DNA of 10,523 nucleotides from Legionellaceae bacterium (GTDB lineage Bacteria > Pseudomonadota > Gammaproteobacteria > Legionellales > Legionellaceae). The notes below the pieces were generated by a model. The model had not been told where the DNA came from, searched no databases, and was given only the letters and a program-made list of their open reading frames with translations. Each line of letters opens with the position of its first letter. Position 1 is the stretch's first letter. This document shows, in pieces, positions 1 to 7,918 of the stretch. The translations under genes were made by a program, and so were the position numbers. Where the stretch lies: the NCBI GenBank assembly GCA_947470005.1, contig CANISA010000032.1, forward strand, positions 1-10,523, read 5' to 3'.

Positions 1-548
1 CTTATTTTGTGATCGTGGGCAGCAGCAATGCCGTGAATTTAACAGACGGCCTGGATGGCTTGGCGATCATGCCCATTGTGATGGTGGCCGGCGCGTTGGG
101 TGTGTTTGCGTACGTCTCGAGTAATGCGGTGTATGCGCATTATCTTTCTATTCCCTTCGTGCCGTACACCGGTGAGCTCACTATTTTTTGTTCGGCAATC
201 CTTGGGGCGGGTCTTGGTTTTCTGTGGTACAACGCCTATCCCGCTCAAGTGTTTATGGGGGATGTCGGGTCTTTATCGTTAGGCGCGGCCTTGGGGTTGG
301 TTGCTGTTGTTGTGCGCCAAGAATTGGTGTTGCTGATCGTGGGGGGGCTTTTTGTGATTGAAACCGTCTCCGTGATTTTGCAGGTGGGTTATTTTAAATA
401 CACAGGCGGCCGCCGATTGTTTCGGATGGCGCCGTTACATCATCATTTTGAGCTGAAAGGGTGGTCTGAGCCGAAAGTGATCGTGCGTTTTTGGATTATC
501 ACGGTGGTGTTTGTGCTGTGCGGTTTAGCGACGTTAAAACTTCGATAA
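1..548 (+). CDS. mraY: Phospho-N-acetylmuramoyl-pentapeptide-transferase, 3' part
   Basis: The gene runs in from upstream; the first whole codon is at 3 and about 181 residues are visible, half of the usual ~360. MraY is an integral inner-membrane enzyme that joins UDP-MurNAc-pentapeptide to undecaprenyl phosphate to make lipid I. The fragment opens with the family signature NAVNLTDGLDGLA. It then shows alternating hydrophobic helices, the motif FMGDVGS with the catalytic-site Asp, the HHHFE motif after an RMAPL loop, and an ending (GLATLKLR) almost identical to the E. coli C-terminus. The upstream aspartate pair of the active site lies outside the window. murD follows after 23 nt, so the two are probably co-transcribed. 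The identification is firm; only the N-terminal half is unseen. Confidence 0.97.
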   Translation, partial: YFVIVGSSNAVNLTDGLDGLAIMPIVMVAGALGVFAYVSSNAVYAHYLSIPFVPYTGELTIFCSAILGAGLGFLWYNAYPAQVFMGDVGSLSLGAALGLVAVVVRQELVLLIVGGLFVIETVSVILQVGYFKYTGGRRLFRMAPLHHHFELKGWSEPKVIVRFWIITVVFVLCGLATLKLR

Positions 549-560
549 AAACGACATCGC

Positions 561-565
561 AGGAG
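561..565 (+). promoter_or_regulatory. Shine-Dalgarno site setting the murD start
   Basis: AGGAG sits 6 nt before the ATG at 572. An in-frame ATG at 566 directly abuts this site and would leave no spacing, and an open frame continues further up to 491 inside mraY. The spacing therefore favours 572. The protein then begins MQRTLTLVVGLGKTG, which matches where MurD proteins normally begin. Confidence 0.75.
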
Positions 566-571
566 ATGGTT

Positions 572-1924
572 ATGCAGAGAACGCTCACGTTGGTGGTGGG
601 ATTGGGAAAAACGGGCCAATCCATTGCACGGCATTTGCAACGACAGGATATCCCGTTTGTGGTGTTTGATACGCGAGCCGAGCCCCAGGGGCTGGCTGAG
701 TTTCAGGCCATGTTCCCGGACGTGGCTGTTTTCTTGAACACGCTTCCTGCCGCACTCTATGAGAAACTCACGGGCATCATCAGTAGCCCTGGCGTGCCGC
801 TGGAGGGTCCGCCATTTATCAAAGCGCGCGAATTAGGCTTGCCCATCATCGGCGATATTGAATGCTTCGCACGCATTGTCAGCGTACCGGTCGTGGCCAT
901 CACGGGGACCAATGGCAAATCAACCGTCACGAGCTTGGTGGGTGAGATGGCTAAAGCCGCGGGGCGTTGTGTGGCCGTTGCCGGTAACATCGGTACGCCG
1001 GTGCTTGATCGCTTGAATGATGGCGTGGATTATGACCTCTGGGTGTTGGAATTATCCAGTTTTCAGCTCGATCTGACCGATAGCTTAATTCCAGCTGCTG
1101 CAACGATTTTGAATGTGACGCCTGATCACCTGGATAGACACCACACGCTGGCTTCGTATTGGGCGGCCAAGCAACGCGTTTATCAAGGCGCGTTTGCGTG
1201 CTTATTAAATCGAGAGGATGAGCAAACACGCCCCGAACCTGCCTACGTAGGCAGCGACGCGCCCGTGGTGAAAAGCTATGGCTTGGATGAGCCGTTGGCT
1301 GATGACTGGGGCCTACAGCGCGACGTGCAGGGGGCGTATTATTTAGCGCGGGGAGCCGCACGCGTGTTGCCTGTGGAGTCCTTACGGCTGAAAGGTCGGC
1401 ATAATTGGCTCAATGCATTGGCGGCGTGCGCTCTGGCTGAGGTCGTGGGCGTCCCTATCGACGTCATGAAAACGGTGTTAACTGAATTTTCGGGGCTGCC
1501 TCATCGCTGCCAGTGGGTGCGGTTGCTTCAGGATGTCGTGTGGATAAATGATTCGAAAGGCACCAATGTGGGGGCAACCCTGTCGGCGATTTCGGGAATA
1601 GGAGGTTCCATGCAAGGTAAAATTGTGTTGATTGCGGGGGGGCAAGGCAAGGGCGCGGATTTTACGTCGTTGCGTGAGGCGATGACCTCGTTTGTGCGAT
1701 CAGTCATTGTGATTGGTGAAGACGCCAAAACGCTGGAGAAGGCCCTCAGCGGGCACGTACACATGACGCATGCTGAATCATTGGAAGCCGCGGTTAGCCT
1801 CGCGCAGACCCACGCGCACCCGGGAGATGTCGTGTTGCTCTCACCTGCGTGTGCGAGTTTGGATATGTTTCGTGATTTTAACCATCGTGGCGAGGTGTTT
1901 ACCGCCGCGGTGGAGGCGCTGTGA
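572..1924 (+). CDS. murD: UDP-N-acetylmuramoylalanine--D-glutamate ligase
   Basis: This cytoplasmic Mur ligase adds D-glutamate to UDP-MurNAc-L-Ala using ATP. It is 450 residues long (E. coli about 438). In order it shows an N-terminal Rossmann-like UDP-binding part with VGLGKTG (9-15); the ATP P-loop TGTNGKST (111-118) followed by Glu160; and NVTPDHLDRH (181-190) with the Mg-binding His186. Lys200 in AAKQRVY corresponds to the carbamylated lysine of the family. Next come the LKGRHNWLNA segment (273-282), NDSKGTN (326-332) and the C-terminal LSPACAS (423-429). All key residues are present, so the enzyme should be active. Its stop overlaps the ftsW start by 4 nt (GTGA), so translational coupling is likely. 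Confidence 0.98.
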   Translation: MQRTLTLVVGLGKTGQSIARHLQRQDIPFVVFDTRAEPQGLAEFQAMFPDVAVFLNTLPAALYEKLTGIISSPGVPLEGPPFIKARELGLPIIGDIECFARIVSVPVVAITGTNGKSTVTSLVGEMAKAAGRCVAVAGNIGTPVLDRLNDGVDYDLWVLELSSFQLDLTDSLIPAAATILNVTPDHLDRHHTLASYWAAKQRVYQGAFACLLNREDEQTRPEPAYVGSDAPVVKSYGLDEPLADDWGLQRDVQGAYYLARGAARVLPVESLRLKGRHNWLNALAACALAEVVGVPIDVMKTVLTEFSGLPHRCQWVRLLQDVVWINDSKGTNVGATLSAISGIGGSMQGKIVLIAGGQGKGADFTSLREAMTSFVRSVIVIGEDAKTLEKALSGHVHMTHAESLEAAVSLAQTHAHPGDVVLLSPACASLDMFRDFNHRGEVFTAAVEAL

Positions 1925-3105
1925 GCCTAAGTGCCACCTATGAGAGTCGGCCACGCGCACGATCGTCACACCAAACGGTCGCACTGTATGATAAATGGCT
2001 GATAGCGGCTGTGATTGGGTTACTGCTCATGGGGTTGTTGATGGTGGCATCGAGTTCGGTGATGATCTCCACTAAATATTTTCATCAACCGTTCCATTTT
2101 TTAATTCGTCAGGTCTGTTATTTGTTTGTTGGATTTTTGGCGGCCATCATCGTCATGCGGGTCGACAGCAGCCTATGGGAAAAATGGAGTGTGCCCTTGC
2201 TGCTGGGGTGTTTGCTGATGCTCATTTTGGTCCTGGTTCCGGGCCTTGGCCGCGTGGTGAATGGGAGCCGACGTTGGCTCATGTTGGGTCCTCTAGGGAT
2301 TCAAGTGTCGGAGCTTGCAAAAATCGCCATGATTTTTTATGTGTCTGGGTATTTGGTGCGAGAGAAACAGCGGGCCTCTCAAAGCATCGCAGGTTTTCTA
2401 AAGCCGATGATTGTGCTCGGACTGGTCGGGCTCTTGCTGTTGATGGAGCCTGATTTTGGCGCGACGGTGGTTATCACGGGCACGGTGATGGTCATGCTTT
2501 TTTTGACCGGGGTGAAACTGCGTTATTATTTTGGGTTGATGCTCCTTGTTGCGAGCAGCCTGGCGGTTTTGGCTATCTCTTCACCCTACCGCATGGTGCG
2601 TTTGACGGCTTTTTTGAATCCATGGGCGGACCAATTCAACAGCGGCTATCAGCTGACGCAGTCGCTCATTGCGTTTGGGCGTGGGGGCTGGATGGGGATG
2701 GGGCTCGGCAATAGTGTTCAAAAATTGCTTTATTTGCCCGAGGCTCACACTGATTTTGTGTTTGCCGTGCTTGCTGAAGAGCTTGGATTGGTGGGGATTC
2801 TGCTTGTTTTGTTGTTGTATAGTATACTGGTCGCACGGGGCTTGCTGGTTGCGTTTCGAGCGCACGAGCAGTCGCGGTTGTTTGCGTCGTATACAGCGTA
2901 CGGAGTTACGTTTTGGTTAGGCCTGCAGGCAGCCATTAATATGGGGGTCAATGCGGGGTTACTGCCAACCAAAGGGTTGACCTTGCCGTTGTTGAGTTAT
3001 GGTGGGGCCAGTTTGGTGGTTAATTGCATGGCCATTGCCTTGTTATTACGCATTGATCATGAAAATCGTTGGCAGTCGTTGGGTATGGGGCCATTGAATT
3101 CGTAA
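1921..3105 (+). CDS. ftsW: Septal peptidoglycan glycosyltransferase of the SEDS family
   Basis: FtsW is a polytopic inner-membrane protein that polymerises lipid II into septal glycan together with the transpeptidase FtsI. The GTG start at 1921 is supported by GGAGG at 1912-1916 and by the 4-nt overlap with murD. The product has 394 residues, with a polar N-terminal tail of about 24 residues and about ten hydrophobic segments. Family motifs are GSRRWL (115-120), EPDFG (176-180), PEAHTDF (273-279) and LPLLSYGG (355-362). Asp278 lies where the catalytic Asp of SEDS polymerases is found. RodA is the main alternative, but position between murD and murC in the dcw cluster supports FtsW. murG, the usual next gene, is missing; murC starts 12 nt later. 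Confidence 0.96.
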   Translation: MSLSATYESRPRARSSHQTVALYDKWLIAAVIGLLLMGLLMVASSSVMISTKYFHQPFHFLIRQVCYLFVGFLAAIIVMRVDSSLWEKWSVPLLLGCLLMLILVLVPGLGRVVNGSRRWLMLGPLGIQVSELAKIAMIFYVSGYLVREKQRASQSIAGFLKPMIVLGLVGLLLLMEPDFGATVVITGTVMVMLFLTGVKLRYYFGLMLLVASSLAVLAISSPYRMVRLTAFLNPWADQFNSGYQLTQSLIAFGRGGWMGMGLGNSVQKLLYLPEAHTDFVFAVLAEELGLVGILLVLLLYSILVARGLLVAFRAHEQSRLFASYTAYGVTFWLGLQAAINMGVNAGLLPTKGLTLPLLSYGGASLVVNCMAIALLLRIDHENRWQSLGMGPLNS

Positions 3106-3117
3106 AAAGGGGGCATC

Positions 3118-4539
3118 GTGAGTCACGAAGAAACGTTTGTGTTACCAAGGATGGGGCGAGTAAACCGTATCCATTTTGTTGGTATTGGTGGTGCTGGCAT
3201 GTGCGGTATTGCGGAGGTCTTGCATAACGAGGGCTATCACGTCACCGGCTCTGATTTAGGTGAAAGCCGCACGGTGTTGCATTTGCGAGCAGCAGGAATC
3301 ACGGTGCACATTGGCCATCAGGCGGACCACATCGCGGGTTCGGATGTCGTGGTTCGATCAACCGCCATTGCGGAAGACAACCCTGAAATTACAGCGGCAA
3401 GATTGCAAATGATTCCCGTTATTCCTCGGGCGATGATGCTTGCGGAGTTGATGCGTTTTCGCCATGGCATAGCGATAGCAGGCACGCACGGCAAAACGAC
3501 AACCACCAGTTTGGTGACTAGTTTATTGACGGAAGGCGGGCTTGATCCGAGCTTTGTGATTGGGGGGAAACTCACCAGCTGTGGGAGTAACGCGCAGCAT
3601 GGAAAATCCACGTATTTTGTGGCGGAAGCGGACGAAAGCGATGCATCGTTCCTTTTTCTCAAGCCCATGATGGCCGTCGTGACAAACATTGATGCCGATC
3701 ACATGCTCACTTATGATGATGATTTTGACAAACTTCGCGCTACGTTTGTTGAATTCTTACATCATTTGCCGTTTTATGGTTTAGCGGTAGTCTGTGTGGA
3801 CGACCCTGAAGTGTGTCGTATTTTACCGTTGATAGAACGCCCAACGTTGACGTATGGCTTTGCGGATGAGGCGCATTATCGGGCGGTAGACTGGGCCCAG
3901 CAGGGGCTGTTGAGTACGTTTACGGTGTTGCGCCCAGCACCTCATCGGGCCTTGTCGATTCAATTTAAATGGCCTGGGCGTCACAACACGCTGAATGCGT
4001 TGGCCGCCATTGCCATTGCAACTGAATTAGGGGTGGATGACGACGCAATCGTTCGTGGTCTACTGGCCTTTCAAGGGGTTGGACGGCGTTTTCAAATCCT
4101 AGGGGAGCGCTGTTTTGCAGAAGGAACAGCCTTGGTCGTGGATGATTACGGCCATCATCCCCAGGAAATCCGCGCGACGATCGATGCGTTTCGAGCGGTG
4201 TGGCCGGACAAACGGTTGGTGCATGTGTTTCAACCGCATCGTTACACACGGACGGAGTCGTTGTTTCCCCAATTTGTTGAGGTGCTGGGCTTGGCTGATG
4301 AGTTACTGCTGTTTGATATTTATTCGGCAGGGGAGCCTGCGATTGCGGGGGTGAGCAGCGAGTCATTGGAGGCAGCATTGACTGCACGTGGAGCGTCGGT
4401 GGTTCTGGTCACAGAAAAAACGCTTCAAGCGCGATTAGATCACGTGGTGCGTGACGGCGATGTGATTCTCACCCAAGGTGCGGGCAGCATTGGGCAGTGG
4501 GCGAATCAGCTGATGCAACCCACGCGAGAAACGGTATGA
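3118..4539 (+). CDS. murC: UDP-N-acetylmuramate--L-alanine ligase
   Basis: MurC is a cytoplasmic ATP-dependent ligase that adds the first residue, L-Ala, to UDP-MurNAc. The start is GTG at 3118, preceded by a strong AAGGGGG site. The 473-residue product is close to the E. coli length (491). It shows the N-terminal UDP-binding glycine loop GIGGAGM (22-28), the ATP P-loop AGTHGKTTT (121-129), EADESD (170-175), NIDADH (190-195), GRHNTLN (287-293), DDYGHHPQEI (342-351) and FQPHRYTRT (371-379). These cover all three Mur ligase domains with no damage visible. The N-terminus is clean, with no remnant of murG attached. The stop overlaps the murB start by 4 nt (ATGA). Confidence 0.98.
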   Translation: MSHEETFVLPRMGRVNRIHFVGIGGAGMCGIAEVLHNEGYHVTGSDLGESRTVLHLRAAGITVHIGHQADHIAGSDVVVRSTAIAEDNPEITAARLQMIPVIPRAMMLAELMRFRHGIAIAGTHGKTTTTSLVTSLLTEGGLDPSFVIGGKLTSCGSNAQHGKSTYFVAEADESDASFLFLKPMMAVVTNIDADHMLTYDDDFDKLRATFVEFLHHLPFYGLAVVCVDDPEVCRILPLIERPTLTYGFADEAHYRAVDWAQQGLLSTFTVLRPAPHRALSIQFKWPGRHNTLNALAAIAIATELGVDDDAIVRGLLAFQGVGRRFQILGERCFAEGTALVVDDYGHHPQEIRATIDAFRAVWPDKRLVHVFQPHRYTRTESLFPQFVEVLGLADELLLFDIYSAGEPAIAGVSSESLEAALTARGASVVLVTEKTLQARLDHVVRDGDVILTQGAGSIGQWANQLMQPTRETV

Positions 4540-5429
4540 TTGCTGGTGTACGTGGGACACTTCATGTAAACGAGCCGCTGGCGCGTTACACGACGTGGCG
4601 TATCGGCGGCCTCGCGGAAAGACTCTATCAGCCGGCAGGGGTTGATGATCTGGCGATTTTTCTTCAGCATTGCCCTCTGGATGAGCCTTTATTGTGGCTT
4701 GGGCTGGGGAGTAATTCGCTTATTCGCGATGGCGGGGTCTCGGGTACGGTGATTTTGACACAAGGCTGTCTGAATGAGCTGGGGCTGGTTAGTGACGCAT
4801 TGGTTCGCGTTGAAGCCGGCGTGTCGTGCGCTAAAATGGCGCGATTTACGGCACGCAATGGCTTGGTTGGCGGCGAATTTTGGGCGGGGATCCCGGGCAC
4901 CATGGGCGGCGCATTGCGGATGAATGCGGGTTGTTTTGATGGTGAAACATGGGATTCTGTGATTGAAGTAGAGACCATGACGCGGGAAGGCGTTATTCGT
5001 CGGCGAAGCCCTGCGGAATTTGAAATTGCTTATCGGCATGTGGCGGGACTCGGTGAAGAATGGTTTATTGCCGCAACGTGTCGCTTGACACCCGGGGACA
5101 AAACGGCCTCCTTGGCGTGCATTAAAACGCTGCTGGACCATCGCGCCGCGACCCAGCCTACGAGTGAATACAATTGTGGATCTGTGTTTCGAAATCCGCC
5201 GAATGATTACGCGGCACGGTTGATTGAGTCGTGTGGGTTAAAAGGCTATGCCTTGGGCGGTGCGGTGGTGTCGCAAAAACATGCGAATTTTATTATTAAT
5301 CAGGAAGGACGCGCGTCATCAAGCGATATCGAAGGATTGATTCACACCGTGCATGAAACGGTTTTAGCGCAAACAGGCGTTGATTTAATTCGTGAAGTTC
5401 ATTTTCTTGGAGAAAACACCCATGCCTAA
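4536..5429 (+). CDS. murB: UDP-N-acetylenolpyruvoylglucosamine reductase
   Basis: MurB is a flavoenzyme of the cytoplasm that uses NADPH to reduce UDP-GlcNAc-enolpyruvate to UDP-MurNAc. The ATG at 4536 overlaps the murC stop and gives a normal N-terminus (the YTTWRIGG motif at residues 18-25); an open frame extends upstream inside murC, but that part is not MurB-like. The product has 297 residues, the shorter form of the family compared with about 342 in E. coli. FAD-binding motifs are LGLGSNSLIRDGG (55-67) and WAGIPGTMGG (116-125). Proposed catalytic residues are Arg167 in AYR, Ser216 in GSVFRNP and Glu287 in REVHF. Its placement between murC and ddl is typical of many non-enteric gammaproteobacteria. 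Its last 8 nt overlap ddl. Confidence 0.97.
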   Translation: MIAGVRGTLHVNEPLARYTTWRIGGLAERLYQPAGVDDLAIFLQHCPLDEPLLWLGLGSNSLIRDGGVSGTVILTQGCLNELGLVSDALVRVEAGVSCAKMARFTARNGLVGGEFWAGIPGTMGGALRMNAGCFDGETWDSVIEVETMTREGVIRRRSPAEFEIAYRHVAGLGEEWFIAATCRLTPGDKTASLACIKTLLDHRAATQPTSEYNCGSVFRNPPNDYAARLIESCGLKGYALGGAVVSQKHANFIINQEGRASSSDIEGLIHTVHETVLAQTGVDLIREVHFLGENTHA

Positions 5430-6516
5430 TAAAATCCAGTTGGCGTTGCTTTATGGGGGGCGGTCGGGAGAGCATGAAATTTCGCTTCAATCGGCGGCGT
5501 CTGTTTTGGCGCATTTAGACCGAGAAAAATACGCAATAACACCCATTGGCATGGACAGAAACGGGTGTTTTTATGTGAATGATGCCGACGAATTATTGGC
5601 TTACCGGGATGCGCTTCCGGTGATGACGGCACACTCACGCCCGCTGCCCAGTTTGGTCGTGGATGGTCGATTAGCCGTGGATGCAGACGTCGTGTTTCCC
5701 GTGGTTCATGGCCCCTTGTATGAGGATGGCTCGTTTCAAGGCCTGCTTGAACTGGCGGGGGCGGCTTATGTTGGTTGCGATGTGTTGTCGTCCGCGCTGG
5801 GCATGGACAAAGACATGGCGCGGCGCATCGCGTGCGTGGATGGCTTGGAGTCGGCCCGTTACCGCTTGTTATCCTGGCACGCGAACCCGGCTGAAACCGC
5901 GCTTTTTTGTGAACAAACCGCGGCAGCGTTTGGTTGGCCACTCTTCGTGAAGCCTTGTTCATTGGGTTCCAGTGTCGGCATTCATAAAGCGCGAACTCTG
6001 CCTGAATTAGTAGACGCCGTGGCTGATGCAAGGCGGTATGATCAAGCTATTTTAGTCGAATCATTTGTTCAAGGCCGTGAAATTGAGCTCGCGGTATTGG
6101 AAAATGCCTCACCGGTAGCCCCGCCGCACGTGAGCATCCCGGGTGAAATTCAAGTGAAACACGAGGATGGATTTTATTCGTATGCGGCGAAATACATAGA
6201 GAGCGGTAAAACCCTGTTGCACATCCCTGCCGCACTGGATGACGACCTGGTGCATCGTTTACAGGGCTTCGCGGCAGCCATTTTTACCCGCCTTCGTTGT
6301 CGAGGCATGGCACGCGTGGATTTTTTTGTGAACGACGAAACAAAAAAAATAATTTTCAACGAAATCAACACATTGCCAGGTTTCACCGCGATCAGCATGT
6401 ACCCTAAATTATGGGAAGCCAGCGGCCTATCCTACCCAAACCTGCTGGACAGGCTCATCGACCTGGCACAAATCCATCATCGCTGCCGCCAACAGCTCGT
6501 GACACAGTATCAATAG
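5422..6516 (+). CDS. ddl: D-alanine--D-alanine ligase
   Basis: Ddl is an ATP-grasp enzyme that makes the D-Ala-D-Ala dipeptide used by MurF. The ATG at 5422 has GGAG at 5409-5412 upstream and overlaps murB by 8 nt. An in-frame GTG at 5392 is possible but lies deeper in murB and adds residues not typical of the family. The 364-residue length matches the longer DdlA-like form rather than the 306-residue DdlB. Motifs are GEHEIS (16-21, substrate Glu17), HGPLYEDGSFQG (96-107), SLGSSVG (180-186), AAKY (255-258) and NEINTLPGFT (313-322). Tyr258 occupies the place where D-Ala-D-Lac ligases carry Phe or His, so a D-Ala-D-Ala product is expected. The next gene is not ftsQ, as would be usual, but an unfamiliar one. 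Confidence 0.97.
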   Translation: MPNKIQLALLYGGRSGEHEISLQSAASVLAHLDREKYAITPIGMDRNGCFYVNDADELLAYRDALPVMTAHSRPLPSLVVDGRLAVDADVVFPVVHGPLYEDGSFQGLLELAGAAYVGCDVLSSALGMDKDMARRIACVDGLESARYRLLSWHANPAETALFCEQTAAAFGWPLFVKPCSLGSSVGIHKARTLPELVDAVADARRYDQAILVESFVQGREIELAVLENASPVAPPHVSIPGEIQVKHEDGFYSYAAKYIESGKTLLHIPAALDDDLVHRLQGFAAAIFTRLRCRGMARVDFFVNDETKKIIFNEINTLPGFTAISMYPKLWEASGLSYPNLLDRLIDLAQIHHRCRQQLVTQYQ

Positions 6517-6530
6517 GTTTTTTTGCGCTC

Positions 6531-6559
6531 TGGAAATACTCAATTTGTTCAACTATAAT
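6531..6559 (+). promoter_or_regulatory. Candidate sigma70-type promoter for the unknown gene
   Basis: A perfect -10 box TATAAT is at 6554-6559. At 17 nt upstream stands TGGAAA (6531-6536), which matches four of six bases of the -35 consensus. It lies in the 71-nt gap after ddl, so the downstream gene can be transcribed independently of the mur genes. No terminator is seen between this site and ftsZ. Promoter activity itself is inferred. Confidence 0.6.
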
Positions 6560-6567
6560 TAGTTGAA
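6548..6567. promoter_or_regulatory. Perfect palindrome over the -10 box, operator-like
   Basis: The arms TTCAACTA (6548-6555) and TAGTTGAA (6560-6567) are exact reverse complements around a 4-nt centre TAAT. The -10 box TATAAT lies inside the palindrome. A dimeric repressor bound here would block RNA polymerase. As RNA it could form an AU-rich 8-bp hairpin, but no T-run follows, so a terminator is unlikely. The binding protein is unknown. Confidence 0.55.
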
Positions 6568-6587
6568 ACAGACAGAGGAGTTTGATC

Positions 6588-7913
6588 ATGGCACTTACTA
6601 TAAGCGAGGCGAGACAGAAGAAAGTTGATTATGAGAAAGAGCAACTCCAACTCAACGGGAATCCGTTTACAGAGGATATCGATAAAAAGATATTGAAGAC
6701 AAAAATTAAGACAGTATACGTCGCATTAGATGTCGAAAGCCTGGCCCAGAGGGTAGCGAGCAACGCAGAAGCAGCGCTTGATGCAGCTGCTCAGGCAGAG
6801 CGCGAGGATGGACCTTCTCCAAAGACCACCGCGCTAAAAGCTGATGCAGAGAAAGCAAAAGCCCTGGCCGTCATAGCTTGGTCAGCGGTTGAGACGTCTT
6901 TGGCTGCCGCGGAAGAAGCGGACAAAGCAACGACAGACCAGGATGCGGAGAAGGCACTGAGTAATGGAATGGACGCCTGGGCGCAGGCATTCAACGCCAA
7001 TAGTCAAGCTAAAATAAACCCTAGAAAGTCAGCAAGACAACTAGTGGTAGAGCAAGGCGTGAAGGATAAGCTTGATGAGAAATTTCAGAAACTTGACGCT
7101 GCCCTTCAAAAATATGAGGCCGACGTTAACGAGCGAGGCAAGCCAACGACGGAAGAAGCTGCCTTTATTAAGGCGGGAAAGGATAATCGTGAGGCGATGG
7201 CTGCCCTGATGACTGATCCTACATTTAAGACGGCAATTAAAAATAAAGAGTTCCAAAAAGGGTTTTCTGACACACTGGATGCATGCACACGCGTGGCGGA
7301 GAATCCAACAAAGATAACAGACGGGGATGCCAAGTTGTTGAAGGCGGTTGCTGAAGCGACAGAAAACAGCCCGTCATCCGGTTGGGCTAAGCTGGGTAAT
7401 TGTTTAAAAAAAGTATTGATAGGCGCACTGTGCCTCGCGGCTATCGGCGCGCTTATTTATTTCTCGCCGATCATCATTCCCGCATTACTCATAACAATTC
7501 CCGCTTGGTTGGGTATTGGGGGCGCGGCAGGGGCCGCGGCAACCGCCGCCCCGTTTGCTCTTGCGGCGCAGGCGGGCTTGGTGACGGCAGCTACTGCGGT
7601 TTCAGGCGCGGCGCTAGCTGTTCCTGGGCTTATAGGTGCTGTTCCTGGGCTTATACATACTGGTGTGGCCGCCGTGGGGGGAACCAATGCTGCGATTGCG
7701 ATCGGTAGCGCTGCTGCTGATGTTGTTGGTGGTTCTGGGATAGCTTATGGGGTTCATCGTTATAAGACAAAAGCGGACGCAGCGACGACAGCGGGGGTTA
7801 GTGTTTCGCTCAACGAGTCGCTTAATAAGTATAGTGCTGCCGTTGATGCGGTTAAGGCGTCGCCTAAGCTGCAGGATGAGACGACTAATACTAAAGGATT
7901 AGGTAATAAATAA
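6588..7913 (+). CDS. Unrecognised Ala-rich protein with a long hydrophobic region
   Basis: I do not recognise a family. The ATG at 6588 has GAGGAG at 6575-6580 with 7-nt spacing; the product has 441 residues. Residues 1-270 are polar, rich in Ala, Lys, Glu and Asp, and look mostly helical, perhaps coiled coil around 55-120 and 150-185. There is no signal peptide. Residues 275-390 are hydrophobic and rich in Ala, Gly and Pro, with the strongest membrane segments at about 276-310 and small-residue GxxxG-like spacing beyond. Residues 391-441 are polar. A 7-residue unit, AVPGLI plus Gly, is repeated at 344-356. Arg codons differ from the neighbours: four of nine are AGA or AGG, against one of twenty in murB, which fits acquired DNA. 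It splits ddl from ftsQ. A secreted membrane-inserting effector, a pore-forming toxin or a membrane-anchored envelope protein are all possible; none is shown. Confidence 0.85.
   Translation: MALTISEARQKKVDYEKEQLQLNGNPFTEDIDKKILKTKIKTVYVALDVESLAQRVASNAEAALDAAAQAEREDGPSPKTTALKADAEKAKALAVIAWSAVETSLAAAEEADKATTDQDAEKALSNGMDAWAQAFNANSQAKINPRKSARQLVVEQGVKDKLDEKFQKLDAALQKYEADVNERGKPTTEEAAFIKAGKDNREAMAALMTDPTFKTAIKNKEFQKGFSDTLDACTRVAENPTKITDGDAKLLKAVAEATENSPSSGWAKLGNCLKKVLIGALCLAAIGALIYFSPIIIPALLITIPAWLGIGGAAGAAATAAPFALAAQAGLVTAATAVSGAALAVPGLIGAVPGLIHTGVAAVGGTNAAIAIGSAAADVVGGSGIAYGVHRYKTKADAATTAGVSVSLNESLNKYSAAVDAVKASPKLQDETTNTKGLGNK
7617..7655 (+). repeat. Tandem repeat inside the unknown gene
   Basis: An exact 18-bp unit, GCTGTTCCTGGGCTTATA, occurs at 7617-7634 and again at 7638-7655, separated by GGT. 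The period is 21 bp, so the frame is kept and the protein reads AVPGLI-G-AVPGLI. The identity at third codon positions points to a recent duplication. Confidence 0.9.
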
Positions 7914-7918
7914 GCGTA

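Noticed and set aside
491..571. Longer N-terminus for MurD starting inside mraY
   Set aside because: The added residues do not resemble MurD, whose conserved part starts at the ATG at 572, and a well-spaced AGGAG supports that ATG.
4497..4535. Earlier GTG start for murB inside murC
   Set aside because: It adds 13 residues unlike the family; the ATGA overlap at 4536 gives the normal N-terminus and usual coupling.
5426..6031. Long open frame on the minus strand opposite ddl, and other antisense frames opposite the mur genes
   Set aside because: They lie wholly opposite strongly conserved genes, have no ribosome site I can see and encode compositionally odd peptides; they are shadows of the coding strand.
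6326..6355. Promoter-like TTGTGA and TAATTT with 18-nt spacing inside ddl
   Set aside because: The -10 box matches only three of six bases, and the area is simply A/T-tract rich from the coded FFVN and KKII residues.
6518..6524. Run of seven T just after the ddl stop, as a rho-independent terminator
   Set aside because: No GC-rich inverted repeat precedes it within the last 40 nt of ddl, so a terminator hairpin cannot be supported.
7400..7708. Second frame within the unknown gene encoding a Gly/Arg/Cys-rich peptide
   Set aside because: It follows from the GC-rich Ala/Gly codons of the main frame and has no start context of its own.
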